Translations under genes and position numbers: made by a program | The notes under the pieces: generated by a model | The model's input: the letters and a program-made list of their open reading frames with translations, nothing else | What the model was told of the DNA's origin: nothing | Databases searched by the model: none | Part shown: in pieces, positions 1 through 9,883 of the stretch | How the letters are laid out: every line of letters begins with the position of its first letter | Numbering within the stretch: the first letter of the stretch is position 1 | Source: CAIWHR01 sp963809965 | Lineage (GTDB): Bacteria > Pseudomonadota > Gammaproteobacteria > Burkholderiales > Casimicrobiaceae | Direction of reading: 5' to 3' | Assembly (NCBI GenBank): GCA_963809965.1 | Contig: CAWELU010000036.1 | Location: 62,001-126,000 of the forward strand | DNA length: 64,000 bases

Positions 1-85
1 TCTCCCGGTCTTCCTCGTCGACCAGCACGACCATCCGACCTGCCTTGAGGTCGGCGACGATGTCGGTAATAGGGCACAGCGTCAT
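1..85 (-). CDS. ribB: 3,4-dihydroxy-2-butanone 4-phosphate synthase, N-terminal part (runs off the left edge)
   Basis: The first 28 codons on the minus strand read as the start of RibB or RibBA. They contain a run ending in LVDEEDRE, the conserved acidic loop that binds ribulose 5-phosphate and Mg2+. The family makes 3,4-dihydroxy-2-butanone 4-phosphate for riboflavin synthesis in the cytoplasm. The start is the ATG whose complement lies at 83-85. Whether the protein also carries the GTP cyclohydrolase II half (RibBA) cannot be seen because the gene leaves the window. I saw no FMN riboswitch signature in the 200 bases upstream. The call rests on a short but distinctive motif. Confidence 0.75.
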   Translation of the reverse strand, partial: MTLCPITDIVADLKAGRMVVLVDEEDRE

Positions 86-109
86 GGCAATGTCGTCCGA
101 ATTTCTGCG

Positions 110-1515
110 CTACGACGGGCCACGCCGCGCGGGCGTCGATGCCCGTAGCCTCACCACGAAGGCGAAGCCTCCAATCACCCGGGTAGTACAGTGTTTCATT
201 CTACCTGCGCCGGTCTCCCACCGATACCGGGTGCTCGATCGCCGTGCCGTCGGGGGTAGGCGTCGGCGCCAACCCGCGTCGGGCGGTGCCGCCGCCGGCG
301 CCCGGACCCGGAACCAAGTTGCATAAAGCGCCGGCAGAAGACCCAGCGTGAGCACCGTGGCGATCAGGATCTCGCCCATCATCGCGACCGCCATCGGTCC
401 GAAGAAGTCGCTCCGCACGAGCGGAATCATCGCGAGCAGCGCCGCGGCCGCCGGCGAGAATCACCGTCTTGCGGTGCGTGACGCTCCAACCGACCATCGT
501 GCGGCAGCGACGATAGAACGGCGTGTCGTAAACGTCGCCCGCACCGGCGCGCAACGCTGCGCGCGGCGCGGGGGCCGGCCGGCCGGTGAGGCGCGCCCAC
601 AGCCGGACGCCGAATGAGGCGGGGCGCACCGCGCGAAAATCGGGCAGCATCCGGTACCCAAGATAGGGAATCACGATCACCGCGACGAGCCACGACACTA
701 CGAGCGCGATCGCCGACAGCTCGAACAGCGAACGCGTGTACTCGCCGGTCGAGCTCTTCGCGGTCGCGATCGGCAGGAAGCCGGCGACGGTGACGAGCGT
801 GCCGGTCAGCATCGGAAACGCGGTCGACGTATAGGCGAAGTTCGCGGCGCGAAAGCGGTCGAACCCCTGCTCGAGCTTGATCGCCATCATCTCGACTGCG
901 ATGATCGCGTCGTCGACAAGGAGCCCCAGCGCGAGGATCAGCGCCCCCAGCGAGATTTTGTGCAGGCAGATGTCGAACAGCCACATGAAAAGGAACGTCG
1001 TGGCCAGCACCAGCGGGATCGACACTGCGACGACCAGCCCGGTGCGCAGCCCGAGACTCAAGAGCGACACCGCCAGCACGATGACGAGCGCCTCGGCCAG
1101 CGACCGGACGAATTGATTGACCGAGCGCTGCACGGCGCGCGGCATGCTCGCGACCGACGCGATCGGGACGCCGACCGGCAATGCTTGCCCGATACGCGCG
1201 ACCTCGGCGTCGAGTGCGTGGCCGAGCTCGACGACATCACGCCCCTTTTGCATCGTGATGCCGATGCCGAGCGCCTCGCGGCCCTCGAGCCGTATCCGCT
1301 GCTGCGGTGGGTCCGCGTAGGCCCGGTAGACGTTCGCAACGTCGCCGAGCCGGAGGGATCCGGTTGTTGGCCCGGATCGCGATTTCGCGGATCGCGGCGA
1401 CCGAATCGAAGGTGCCCGACGGCCGCAGGTAAATGCGGTCGGTCGCGGTCTCGAACACTCCGGCCGCGGTGACCGCGCTCTGAGCCGCGAGCGTCTGGAC
1501 GATCTGTGCGGGCTC
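110..1515 (-). pseudogene. RND-family efflux pump remnant with large internal deletions
   Basis: Pieces of an AcrB/MexF-type inner-membrane proton-drug antiporter are readable but not contiguous. Around 1515-1370 is periplasmic-domain sequence ending in IRLGD-type context after one frameshift near 1365. Positions 1250-680 give the first membrane block, with LILALGLLVDDAIIAVE (the transmembrane-4 region with paired Asp) and a transmembrane-5/6-like stretch. After HRKTVIL (start of transmembrane 7, about 470) the sequence jumps directly to IPLVRSDFFGP and LPALYATWF, the final helix. Most of the second half, about 450 residues, is therefore absent, and the N-terminal part before 1515 is also missing. 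An intact pump would be about 1030 residues. It cannot encode a working transporter as read. It lies downstream of the equally damaged adaptor gene in the same orientation. Confidence 0.8.
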
Positions 1516-2239
1516 GCCGCATAAACTTTCTGCGGATTCGCCCAGAGCGCAACCGCAATCCGCGTCGCGCGCCGTAACTCGCCGACCCGTTGCTCCGGAA
1601 CGGAAATCGCGACCTCGCGCTCCTACTCGCGCGCGAGCTTCACAACAGGTGAGCCCGCCGCGACGACCTGACCAGCCTCGGCGCCAACGGCGGTGATCAC
1701 ACCGTCGTGGGGGGCGACGAGCGTCGCATAGCCCGATTGGTTCCGAGTGAACGCAAGATTGGCGCGCGCTTGCTCGGCCTCTGCCTGATTGGAATTGAAT
1801 GCGTTGCGCTTCTGGTCGAGCGCACTCTCGCTCACGAATTTCTGCCGGAAGAGGCCTTGGTAGCGCTCGTACTCCGCCTTCGCATATGCGGCCTCCGTTT
1901 CCGCCGCCGCCACGGCGGCCTCCGCCGCGTCGGCCTGCAGAGCGACGTCGGACGGGTCCAGCCGCGCGAGGACCTGTCCCCTCTTCACTCGGGCGCCGAC
2001 GTCGACGTCGCGTTGCACGAGCTTGCCGCCGATGCGAAAGGCCAGGTCCGCTTCGTGCCGCGGCCTCACCTCGCCCGCGACGCAGCGACATCTATGGCGG
2101 CGGCGGATGTCGCCTGCGTGAGTACGACAGGCCGGACCGTCTCGGCTGCCGGATCTTGCCTGGCGCAGCCAGGAAGACCGAGCGCGCCGAGGATGACGGC
2201 AGCGGCGAACACCCGCCGAGTCACGGCATCATTGCCCAT
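1516..2239 (-). pseudogene. RND efflux periplasmic adaptor (membrane fusion protein) remnant
   Basis: The 5' end encodes a lipoprotein signal with lipobox LPGC. A frameshift near 2085 follows, then the HlyD/AcrA-type lipoyl and coiled-coil region (GGKLVQRDVDVGARVKRG, then a long Ala/Glu-rich helix pair, then the returning lipoyl half ending VVKLARE). An in-frame TAG at 1623-1625 interrupts the gene, but the same frame continues with adaptor sequence (VAISVPEQRVGELRRA) to about 1516. There the text changes to RND pump sequence, so a deletion removed the adaptor C-terminus and the pump N-terminus together. The start overlaps the end of the upstream tetR by about 11 bases, which indicates one former operon. 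With a nonsense codon, a frameshift and a deletion this is a real pseudogene. Confidence 0.8.
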
Positions 2240-2921
2240 CATGCCTCGCCGCCTCGACCCCGACCCGCGTCTCGAGCATCCCCCGCCACAACGCGCGCAA
2301 CGCGCGGTCGAGATGCTCCGCGTACGAAAACGCGAGCGGTGGCGCCGTATCGGCCGCGGGGCACATCGCCTTGCCGTCGGTGGACGCCGCCGAGAGCTGC
2401 CACAGCCCGATGATCAGTGCGTAGCTGTTGCGCAGCAGCAGGATGCCCTCGCCCGCCGCGAGCTGCGGGAAATGGCGCTCGAGCCCGGCGCCCGCACGCG
2501 CGAGTTGGTCGGCCATCCGCTGTCGGTAGGCTGCCGCCGCCGCTGCCGGAATGCTTTGCGCCATGAGGCCATAGCAACGCGAGGCAAGCAGAAGAAACAG
2601 GGGTCGCTCGAGCATGTGCCGGTGCGTGATCGCGAGCATCTCGTCCAACCGCGGCGCGGTGGCGCCTTCCGCGCACTCGATCAGCTCGCCGAAAAACGCG
2701 GCGACATTGCGCTCGTGCAGTGCGAGCAGCAGCTCCTCCTTGCCCGGGAAATAGAGATACACGGTCCCCTTGGCGAGCCCCGCCTCCAACGCGACATCGG
2801 CAACGTTTGCGATGCGGTCGGGCGCGCGGAGCAGGATGCGCTCCGCCGCGTCCAGAATCGCGTCGTGGCGCTCCTGCTTGTGCTCGGCATGCATCGCTCG
2901 ATGCCGGACCATCATGGGCAT
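2229..2921 (-). CDS. TetR/AcrR-family transcriptional repressor
   Basis: This 230-residue protein has the classic N-terminal TetR helix-turn-helix at residues 20-65 (ILDAAERILL, then GLAKGTVYLYFPGKEELL) and a helical ligand-binding C-terminal domain. TetR repressors of this layout bind operators near their own promoter and release them on ligand binding. A GGAG sequence lies five bases before the ATG at 2921. The gene heads a minus-strand operon whose downstream genes are the broken adaptor and pump, so it was probably the local repressor of that efflux system. Two matching palindromes lie immediately upstream (2939-2983) and could also control the divergent GYD gene. Unlike the pump, the repressor appears intact. 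Confidence 0.9.
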   Translation of the reverse strand: MPMMVRHRAMHAEHKQERHDAILDAAERILLRAPDRIANVADVALEAGLAKGTVYLYFPGKEELLLALHERNVAAFFGELIECAEGATAPRLDEMLAITHRHMLERPLFLLLASRCYGLMAQSIPAAAAAAYRQRMADQLARAGAGLERHFPQLAAGEGILLLRNSYALIIGLWQLSAASTDGKAMCPAADTAPPLAFSYAEHLDRALRALWRGMLETRVGVEAARHDGQ

Positions 2922-2938
2922 ACTCTCCAGATAGATAA

Positions 2939-2983
2939 ATGACCGCCAGTCATTTTCGCAAAAGGCTAAATGACCCCCGGTCA
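2939..2983. promoter_or_regulatory. Two palindromic operators, probable TetR sites
   Basis: Two 13-bp palindromes of form TGAC-N5-GTCA lie 31 bp apart centre to centre: TGACCGCCAGTCA at 2940-2952 and TGACCCCCGGTCA at 2971-2983. They sit 18-62 bp upstream of the tetR ATG, between it and the divergent GYD gene. Spacing of about three helical turns and shared half-sites suggest two dimers on one DNA face. Binding by the adjacent TetR protein is inferred from position. Confidence 0.65.
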
Positions 2984-3151
2984 GTTGTCAAGTGTCGCCT
3001 TGTGCATCCGGAGGCTGGGAAGAAAGGCCTCGACGACACTTCAAGCGCTCGTATCCAGCGCAAAATGCCGGACGCGCGTGGCCACCCCTCCGGGAACGCC
3101 GGTCGTTTTTTTCGGGGCCTGCTGCGCGCAAATCCAACCAAGGAGACGGCG

Positions 3152-3472
3152 ATGCCGAAATACTTGTTCGAGGCGACGTACACGGCAGAGGGTGCGAAGG
3201 GCGTGGTGGGCGAAGGGGGATCCGCCCGGCGAGCAGCGGTCGAGAAGGCGATCACCGAAATCGGTGGCCGCCTCGAGGGGTTCTACTTTGCGTTCGGCGA
3301 CATCGACGCGTATGTCATCGCCGAACTTCCGGACAACGTGACCGCATCGGCCATGGCGCTGTCCGTCGCGCAGTCGGGGCGCGCTTCCGTGAAGACGGTG
3401 GCGCTGATGACGCCGGAGGATATCGACCGCGCGGCGAAGAAGGTGGTTACGTATCGCCCGCCGGGCGGCTAG
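3152..3472 (+). CDS. GYD-domain protein
   Basis: A 106-residue cytoplasmic protein of the small alpha/beta (ferredoxin-like) GYD family. It opens with KYLFEATYTAEGAKG and has the family core FYFAFGDIDAYVIAELPDN. The molecular function of this family is not established. The ATG at 3152 is chosen because AGGAG ends eight bases upstream (3141-3145); an upstream in-frame ATG would add 70 residues with no family similarity. It is transcribed divergently from tetR, so the palindromes at 2939-2983 lie in its upstream region. Confidence 0.85.
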   Translation: MPKYLFEATYTAEGAKGVVGEGGSARRAAVEKAITEIGGRLEGFYFAFGDIDAYVIAELPDNVTASAMALSVAQSGRASVKTVALMTPEDIDRAAKKVVTYRPPGG

Positions 3473-3511
3473 TCGTTTGCCCAAGCGAACGGGATTGCGC
3501 GCACGTAGCGC

Positions 3512-4363
3512 TCAGAACAGCGCGAGCGTCGCGCGCACGAGTTCGCTTTCCGGGTCCGCGTAGTCGGCGACCACGCTGAAATGGTGGCGGCCGGGAATGA
3601 TCAGGGGCGCAGGCGCACCGGAGGGACGGTTGCCGGGCCACGCGTCCCAGAGGATGCGCGTCTGCCGGATGAATTCGGACGTTTCGTCGGCGCCCGCAGC
3701 GAGCAGAAGAGGGGCGCGGGTAAGTGGGGCCAGGTGCACCGGCGACATCCGAGCCGCCTCCGCTGCGTCGAGTTTGAAATCGGCGTTGAACGAAAACTGC
3801 ATCATCGGCGCCAGATCGTGCACGCCCGAGAGGGACACGCCTCCCGCGACCGAGTCCTGCGCCCGTCCCGCCGTCCCCCGGTCGGTCGCGAACAGCATCG
3901 CGACCAGATGCCCACCGGCCGAATGCCCGCCGACGACGGTCCGGTCGGCATCGGCGCCGTGCGACCTGCCCTCGCTCGCAAGCCACGCAACGGCGCGACG
4001 GCACTCCTCGACGATGGTTGCGATCGACACCGCGGGGCAGAGGTCGTAATTCACGACTGCGACCGCGTGGCCGGCCGCGACGAACGGTCCGGCGACAAAC
4101 GAAAAATCGCTCTTGTCGAGCGCGCGCCAGTACCCTCCGTGGAGAAACACGAACGTTCCCCGAGGTCTTCCCGCCGGGACGAACAGGTCGAGCGTTTCCT
4201 TCGGCCCCGGCCCATAGCGCAGATCGAGGACGGGCCGGAGCGCCGCGCGCGCTTCCCGCGACAAGGCCTCGTAGCGCGCGAACCATTGCGGATGGTCGGG
4301 CACCGCGGCACGATTGTTATACCCGCGCTCGACGAATTCCGGTGTGTAGGAGGGCTCACTCAT
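3512..4363 (-). CDS. Alpha/beta hydrolase, kynurenine-formamidase-like
   Basis: A 283-residue alpha/beta hydrolase with the oxyanion motif HGGYW (about residue 75), the nucleophile elbow GHSAGG (about residue 146) and a late histidine in PGRHHFS. HGGYW with this spacing is typical of arylformamidase/kynurenine formamidase-like esterases. The family hydrolyses N-formylkynurenine or related ester and amide substrates in the cytoplasm. It is the last gene of a minus-strand run after gcdH and maiA. The run, together with the aminobenzoate-CoA-ligase-like gene, would fit tryptophan-kynurenine-anthranilate breakdown, but the substrate is inferred. Other carboxylesterases share these motifs. Confidence 0.75.
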   Translation of the reverse strand: MSEPSYTPEFVERGYNNRAAVPDHPQWFARYEALSREARAALRPVLDLRYGPGPKETLDLFVPAGRPRGTFVFLHGGYWRALDKSDFSFVAGPFVAAGHAVAVVNYDLCPAVSIATIVEECRRAVAWLASEGRSHGADADRTVVGGHSAGGHLVAMLFATDRGTAGRAQDSVAGGVSLSGVHDLAPMMQFSFNADFKLDAAEAARMSPVHLAPLTRAPLLLAAGADETSEFIRQTRILWDAWPGNRPSGAPAPLIIPGRHHFSVVADYADPESELVRATLALF

Positions 4364-4398
4364 CGGCGGTCGAGCGAAGCCATCTTGGCGCTGTCCCG

Positions 4399-5040
4399 CT
4401 ATTCCGAATCGGGCTGCTTACCCGGGGCGGCGTCGGCGAATGCGGGTAGCAGATTGCACGCCGACTCGATGCGCATCAGGGTCGGGTACGGCGCGAAATC
4501 GAAAGCGACGCGGCGCGCGTTGGCGAGCTGCGGCACGAGGCAGATGTCTGCCACCGTGGGCATATCGCCGTGGCAGAAACGCCCCGTCTCCTTCTCGCGC
4601 GCGAGCCGCGCCTCCAGCGCCTCGAGCCCTACGTCGATCCAGTACTTGTACCAACCCACGCGCTGCGCTTCCGACACGCCGAGCGTTCCGGTCAGGTAGT
4701 TCAGCACACGGAGGTTGTCGAGCGGGTGGATGTCGCAGGCGATCGCCTGCGCCAGCGAACGCACCCGGGCGCGACCGGTCGCATCGGACGGTAGCAAGGG
4801 AGCTTGCGGGAACGTCTCGTCCAGCCACTCGACAATGGCGAGCGACTGCGTCAGCACATCGCCCCCCTCCGTTACGAGCGTGGGAACGAGCCCCTGCGGA
4901 TTGAGCGCGAGGTACTCCTCGTCGCGTTGCGCCCCATGCCGCAGGTGGACGAATACCCGCTCCGCCGCGAGCCCCTTCAAGTTCAGGGCGATCCGCACGC
5001 GGTAGGCGGCCGACGAGCGGAAGTAATCGTAGAGCTTCAC
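4399..5040 (-). CDS. maiA: Maleylacetoacetate isomerase (zeta-class glutathione transferase)
   Basis: A 213-residue protein with a thioredoxin-fold N-terminus starting MKLYDYFRSSAAYRVRIAL. The SSxxxRVR motif is the glutathione-binding site of zeta-class transferases. The C-terminal all-helical domain contains DMPTVADICLVPQ. The family isomerises maleylacetoacetate (or maleylpyruvate) to the fumaryl compound using glutathione, in tyrosine/homogentisate or gentisate catabolism. It begins four bases after the gcdH stop codon on the same strand, so the two are co-transcribed. No homogentisate dioxygenase or fumarylacetoacetase is in view. Length matches the family. Confidence 0.88.
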   Translation of the reverse strand: MKLYDYFRSSAAYRVRIALNLKGLAAERVFVHLRHGAQRDEEYLALNPQGLVPTLVTEGGDVLTQSLAIVEWLDETFPQAPLLPSDATGRARVRSLAQAIACDIHPLDNLRVLNYLTGTLGVSEAQRVGWYKYWIDVGLEALEARLAREKETGRFCHGDMPTVADICLVPQLANARRVAFDFAPYPTLMRIESACNLLPAFADAAPGKQPDSE

Positions 5041-5044
5041 GGCG

Positions 5045-6250
<1,206 letters not shown>

Positions 6251-6357
6251 GGCAAGGCTCCGGATGTCGGTGGATCTGGGCACCCCGGTGGAACCGGGGG
6301 CGAGGGTCGCGAGAGAGGTGATTATCGCGCGTCGGCGGCGCCGGCACCAGTACGCGC

Positions 6358-7998
6358 TCATCGCGGCGACGCAACGCGCTGCTGCTCGGCAAGCCGCAGC
6401 CGGAACCGCTGCAATTTTCCCGTCTCGGTGCGCGGCAGCGCATCGACGAATTCCACGGCGCGCGGATACTTGTACGGCGCGATCGTGCGCTTGACGAATT
6501 CCTGCAACTCGCGCCTCGTCGCCTCCCCCGGCGCGAAGCCGGACTTGAGCACCACGAACGCCTTGACGATCTGGCCCCGCTCCTCGTCCGCCGCGCCGAT
6601 GACTCCGCATTCGGCGATGGCCGGGTGCAGCAACAACGCACTCTCGACCTCGGGCCCGGCGATGTTGTAGCCGGCGCTCACGATCATGTCATCGGTGCGC
6701 GCCTGGTAGACGAAATCGCCATCGGCATCGATCAAGTACGCATCGCCGGTGTAGTTCCAGCCGTCCTTGACGTAGGTCGTCTGCCGGTCGTCGGCCAGAT
6801 ACCGGCAACCCGTCGGCCCTTTGACCGCAAGCTTGCCTACCTGGCCCGGCGGCAACGGGTTGCCCGCGTCATCCATCACGCACGCGCGGTAGCCGGGAAT
6901 CGGCTTGCCGGTCGCGCCCGGCTTCGCGTGCGCCTCGTCGTGCGAGATGAAGATGTGCAGCATCTCGGTGGCGCCGATGCCGTCGATGATCTCGATGCCC
7001 GTCGTCGCCTTCCACAGCTGCCGCGTCGCCGCCGGCAACGCCTCGCCCGCCGACACGCACTTCACGAGCGACGAAAGGTCGTGCTTGCCCGCCTCCGCTG
7101 CCATGGCGCGATAGGACGTCGGCGCGGTCACGAGAACGCCCACCCGGTGCTCGGCGAGCGCCGGCAACAACAGCTCGGGCGCGGGTCTCTCGAGCAGGAG
7201 CGTCGCGGCGCCGATCGAAAGCGGGAACAGCAGCAAGCCGCCGAGGCCGAACGTGAAGGCGAGCGGCGGGCTTCCCGTGAAGAGCGAATCGGGGGAGGCT
7301 CGCAGCGTGGATTGCGGCCAGCAATCGCAGACCGCGACGACGTCGCGGTGGAAATGCATGGTGCCTTTCGGCTTCCCCGTCGTGCCCGACGTGAACGCGA
7401 TTAGCGCGGTGTCGTCGGCCGCGGTGTCCACGTTGACGAAGTCGCCTGGCTTCGTCGCCATGCGTGTCTCGAGCGCGTCTGCCGTCCCGGTGCCGAACAG
7501 GGCAATCGTCTTCAGTGTCGGACAGGCGGCTCGCGCGGCCTCGAGCTCGTCGACGAGCCGCCCGTCGCACAGGGCGTGCGAGATCTCGGCCTTCACGACG
7601 ATGTCGGTCAGCTCCTTGGCGCGCAGGAGCGGCATGGTGCCGACCGCGATCCCTCCCGCCTTCATCACCCCGAACCAGCACGCGGCATGCATCGGGTTGT
7701 TCGGCGCGCGCAGCAGCACACGATTCCCTGGCACCAGGCCAAGATCCTCGACCAGCACGCGGGCGATGCGGTTCGCGTGTCCCAGCAAGTCCGCATACGT
7801 CCAGACGGGCCCGCCCGGCGCGACGATCGCCCTGCGCGCACCCCATCCGCGTTCGATCGCACGGTCGAGCAGCACCGTCGCGCTGTTCATGCGGTCGGGA
7901 TAGCGAAGCTGCGGCAGATCGAAGACGAGCTCCGGCCAGAGATGGCGCGGCGGCAGATTGTCGCGCGCGAATGTGTCGACGTGCGCCGTGTAGCTCAT
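6358..7998 (-). CDS. 2-aminobenzoate/benzoate-CoA-ligase-family acyl-CoA synthetase
   Basis: A 546-residue AMP-forming ligase of the ANL superfamily. The P-loop-like motif A3 is TSGTTGKPKG (about residue 185). Motif A5 includes DGIGATEMLHIF and the adenylate-binding A7 Asp lies in YTGDAY. The C-terminal lysine motif is PRTETGKLQRF. DGIGATEMLHIFIS is typical of the benzoate and 2-aminobenzoate CoA ligase branch. These enzymes activate an aromatic acid to its CoA thioester at the cost of ATP. The ATG at 7998 overlaps the marR stop as ATGA, so the two are translationally coupled. The substrate is not determined; 2-aminobenzoate is favoured by the formamidase-like neighbour and overall similarity. 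Confidence 0.85.
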   Translation of the reverse strand: MSYTAHVDTFARDNLPPRHLWPELVFDLPQLRYPDRMNSATVLLDRAIERGWGARRAIVAPGGPVWTYADLLGHANRIARVLVEDLGLVPGNRVLLRAPNNPMHAACWFGVMKAGGIAVGTMPLLRAKELTDIVVKAEISHALCDGRLVDELEAARAACPTLKTIALFGTGTADALETRMATKPGDFVNVDTAADDTALIAFTSGTTGKPKGTMHFHRDVVAVCDCWPQSTLRASPDSLFTGSPPLAFTFGLGGLLLFPLSIGAATLLLERPAPELLLPALAEHRVGVLVTAPTSYRAMAAEAGKHDLSSLVKCVSAGEALPAATRQLWKATTGIEIIDGIGATEMLHIFISHDEAHAKPGATGKPIPGYRACVMDDAGNPLPPGQVGKLAVKGPTGCRYLADDRQTTYVKDGWNYTGDAYLIDADGDFVYQARTDDMIVSAGYNIAGPEVESALLLHPAIAECGVIGAADEERGQIVKAFVVLKSGFAPGEATRRELQEFVKRTIAPYKYPRAVEFVDALPRTETGKLQRFRLRLAEQQRVASPR

Positions 7999-8528
7999 CG
8001 CCTCTCCTCCGCATGTGGTGTTGCGCCGCTCCCGGTCTCGCGCACCACCGCCTTGAGCCGGCCGAGCAGCGCGTAGAGGCGATCGCGGTCCGCACTGCCT
8101 ATGCCGCCCAGCATTTCCTCGATCCATCCCTCGTGCGCCGCGGCCATCGAATCGAAGGCGCGCTTGCCCTTCGCGGTCAGGCGCACGGCATGCGCTCGGC
8201 GGTCCGCAGCGATCGGCCGCCGCTCGACCAGGCCTTCCGCCACGAGCTGGTCCGTGATGCCGGTGACGTTGCCGCCAGTCACCATCAGCCGGCGCGACAA
8301 CTCTCCCATGCGCAGCCCCTCGGGATTGCGCTCGAGCTGCGCCATCAGGTCGAAGCGCGGCAGCGTGGTCGCGAATCGTTCCCGCAGCCGGACGCGGATC
8401 TCCCGCTCGATCATCGTGGTGCAGGTGAGCAGCCGCAGCCACAACTGGAGCGTCTCGTGATGGTCGTCGCGAACGCGCGACTCCGCGTCGGGCGCGGACG
8501 GGGGCGAATGGTCGGCGGCGAGACTCAT
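7995..8528 (-). CDS. MarR-family regulator of the aromatic-CoA ligase
   Basis: A 177-residue winged-helix protein with MGELSRRLMVTGGNVTGIT as recognition segment (about residues 75-95) and a wing with ERRPIAADRRAHAVRLT, both typical of MarR. MarR dimers repress promoters until an aromatic ligand or CoA ester binds. The ATG at 8528 gives the family length; an upstream reading to 8798 would cross the strong promoter at 8602-8629. The stop overlaps the ligase ATG, so the regulator and ligase form one transcript. It probably autoregulates that operon through the palindromic element inside its promoter. Confidence 0.87.
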   Translation of the reverse strand: MSLAADHSPPSAPDAESRVRDDHHETLQLWLRLLTCTTMIEREIRVRLRERFATTLPRFDLMAQLERNPEGLRMGELSRRLMVTGGNVTGITDQLVAEGLVERRPIAADRRAHAVRLTAKGKRAFDSMAAAHEGWIEEMLGGIGSADRDRLYALLGRLKAVVRETGSGATPHAEERR

Positions 8529-8560
8529 CGTTCCTGCTGAGACAGCGATCACATCACCCG

Positions 8561-8578
8561 GTGGCAAATGCATGCCAC
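8561..8578. promoter_or_regulatory. 18-bp palindrome in the marR leader
   Basis: GTGGCA and its exact complement TGCCAC flank a six-base centre (8561-8578), about 33 bp upstream of the marR ATG and just downstream of its predicted transcription start. It may be a second operator or a transcript hairpin. There is no direct evidence for a binding protein. Confidence 0.4.
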
Positions 8579-8601
8579 GGCGGCGTCGTTTCGATGTGAA
8601 T

Positions 8602-8629
8602 ATATTAGACCTAAAATAATTGGCGTCAA
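8602..8629 (-). promoter_or_regulatory. Sigma-70 promoter of the marR-ligase operon with embedded operator
   Basis: On the minus strand TTGACG (8624-8629) and TAATAT (8602-8607) are separated by 16 bp, close to the sigma-70 consensus. The stretch is strikingly AT-rich for this genome. An imperfect palindrome TTAG-N2-CTAA (8605-8614) overlaps the -10 edge and spacer, where a bound MarR dimer would block RNA polymerase. The promoter call is from sequence; regulator identity is inferred. Confidence 0.7.
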
Positions 8630-8762
8630 GAGGTGCCGCAGCGCCTAGCTGGGAAGCGGATCCGACCTCCGGATTAGGCGATTCGGCTGATTCTCCCGCT
8701 TCCACTCCTTCGCTACGCTCGAATCCCGAATCGGCGCCCGTCGTGGCCCGAGCAACCGTCCG

Positions 8763-9398
8763 ATGCTTCCGATGCACCGCTACGCCACCGCTCATCAACC
8801 ATCGCCCGCCCTTTGCAGCGTGCCCGCCGCGCGCGGGGCCCGGTCGTGTGCTCGCCGGGGTTCCCTGTCCGCCCGCTCCAGCGGCTTCACGCTCGTGGAA
8901 ATCGCGATCGCGCTGGCGATCGTTGCGCTCCTCGCGACGCTCGCCCTACCAGCGTTCGGAGACTGGATCGCAGCCTACCAGCTCGGCAACTACGCACGCC
9001 ATCTCGCGGAAACGATGACCCAAGCGCGCGCCGAGGCCCTGCGGCGCGGCCAGCGCGTCAACCTGTGCAAGTCGAGAGACCAGCATCGCTGCGCCAATGC
9101 CGGCGGTTGGGAGCGTGGCTTCATCGTTCACGTCGACGATGATCGGGATGGCCAGATCGGCGACGTCGAAGCGCTGCTGACGAGCGACGGAGCGGCCCCG
9201 TCTGGCATCACCGTTGAGGCCAATCGTCCGCTCGATGCCTACGTGTCCTTCACGAGCGCGGGGCATGCACGGATGTTGAGTGGCGCGCTGCAGATGGGAA
9301 CGCTGGTCGTTTGCCGTCGCGGGCAGCTGGCACGCAATGTGGTGCTCTCGGCAGGCGGAAGGGTTCGGGTCGAAACGGCCGCGGAGCGCTGCCCATGA
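8763..9398 (+). CDS. fimT: Minor pilin, GspH/FimT type
   Basis: This pseudopilin has the type IV prepilin cleavage motif G-FTLVEIAIAL followed by a hydrophobic helix, then a GspH/FimT globular domain. Such minor pilins prime type IV pilus assembly at the inner membrane and are processed by PilD. From the ATG at 8763 the leader would be unusually long, about 41 residues. An in-frame GTG at 8820 would give about 22 and may be the true start. It is the first gene of a plus-strand minor pilin operon, overlapping the next gene as ATGA. Confidence 0.85.
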   Translation: MLPMHRYATAHQPSPALCSVPAARGARSCARRGSLSARSSGFTLVEIAIALAIVALLATLALPAFGDWIAAYQLGNYARHLAETMTQARAEALRRGQRVNLCKSRDQHRCANAGGWERGFIVHVDDDRDGQIGDVEALLTSDGAAPSGITVEANRPLDAYVSFTSAGHARMLSGALQMGTLVVCRRGQLARNVVLSAGGRVRVETAAERCP

Positions 9399-9883
9399 AC
9401 GCGCGGTTGCGCATCCGGAACCCAGCGTGGATGGGCAATGCTGCGGGATTCACGCTGATCGAGGCGATGATCACCGTCGCCATCCTCGCGATCATCGCGG
9501 CGATCGCGCTGCCCTCCTACACCGACTATCTCCAGCGCAGCAAGCTCGTCGAGGCGAAGGTGAGCCTCTCCGACATGCGCACCCGGCTCGAGCAGTACTT
9601 CCTCGATGCCCGCACTTACCCGAACGCCTGCATTCCGCCGGCAACAGGCCCCGCGCCGACCGGCCAGATCTACCTGCCGATGGCCGGTCGGTACTTCAGC
9701 GTCGACTGCGACCTGACCCCCACAACGTATACCGTCACGGCCACCGGCAACGCGGCCCACGGAATGGCCGGTTTCGCCTTCTCGGTCGACGAAGCCGACC
9801 AGCGCCGGACCATCGCGCTCCCCACGGGCTGGAAGGGAGCCGGCAGTGCCTGCTGGGTCAGCCGGAAAAACGGCGAATGCTGA
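9395..9883 (+). CDS. pilE: Type IV pilin-like protein PilE
   Basis: A 162-residue pilin with cleavage site G-FTLIEAMITVAIL at about residue 23, Glu5 of the mature protein, and the continuing helix with SYTDYLQRSK. The C-terminal half has the PilE-type layout, a Cys-bearing loop (NACIPP, VDCDLT) and a late cysteine (SACWVSR) that could form the D-region disulfide. The family forms the pilus fibre or its minor component. The ATG overlaps the fimT stop, and the stop overlaps the pilV start. Its place inside the minor pilin operon suggests a minor pilin rather than the major subunit. Confidence 0.87.
   Translation: MNARLRIRNPAWMGNAAGFTLIEAMITVAILAIIAAIALPSYTDYLQRSKLVEAKVSLSDMRTRLEQYFLDARTYPNACIPPATGPAPTGQIYLPMAGRYFSVDCDLTPTTYTVTATGNAAHGMAGFAFSVDEADQRRTIALPTGWKGAGSACWVSRKNGEC

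Noticed and set aside
86..300. FMN riboswitch upstream of ribB
   Set aside because: None of the conserved RFN element helices or its characteristic loop sequences could be found.
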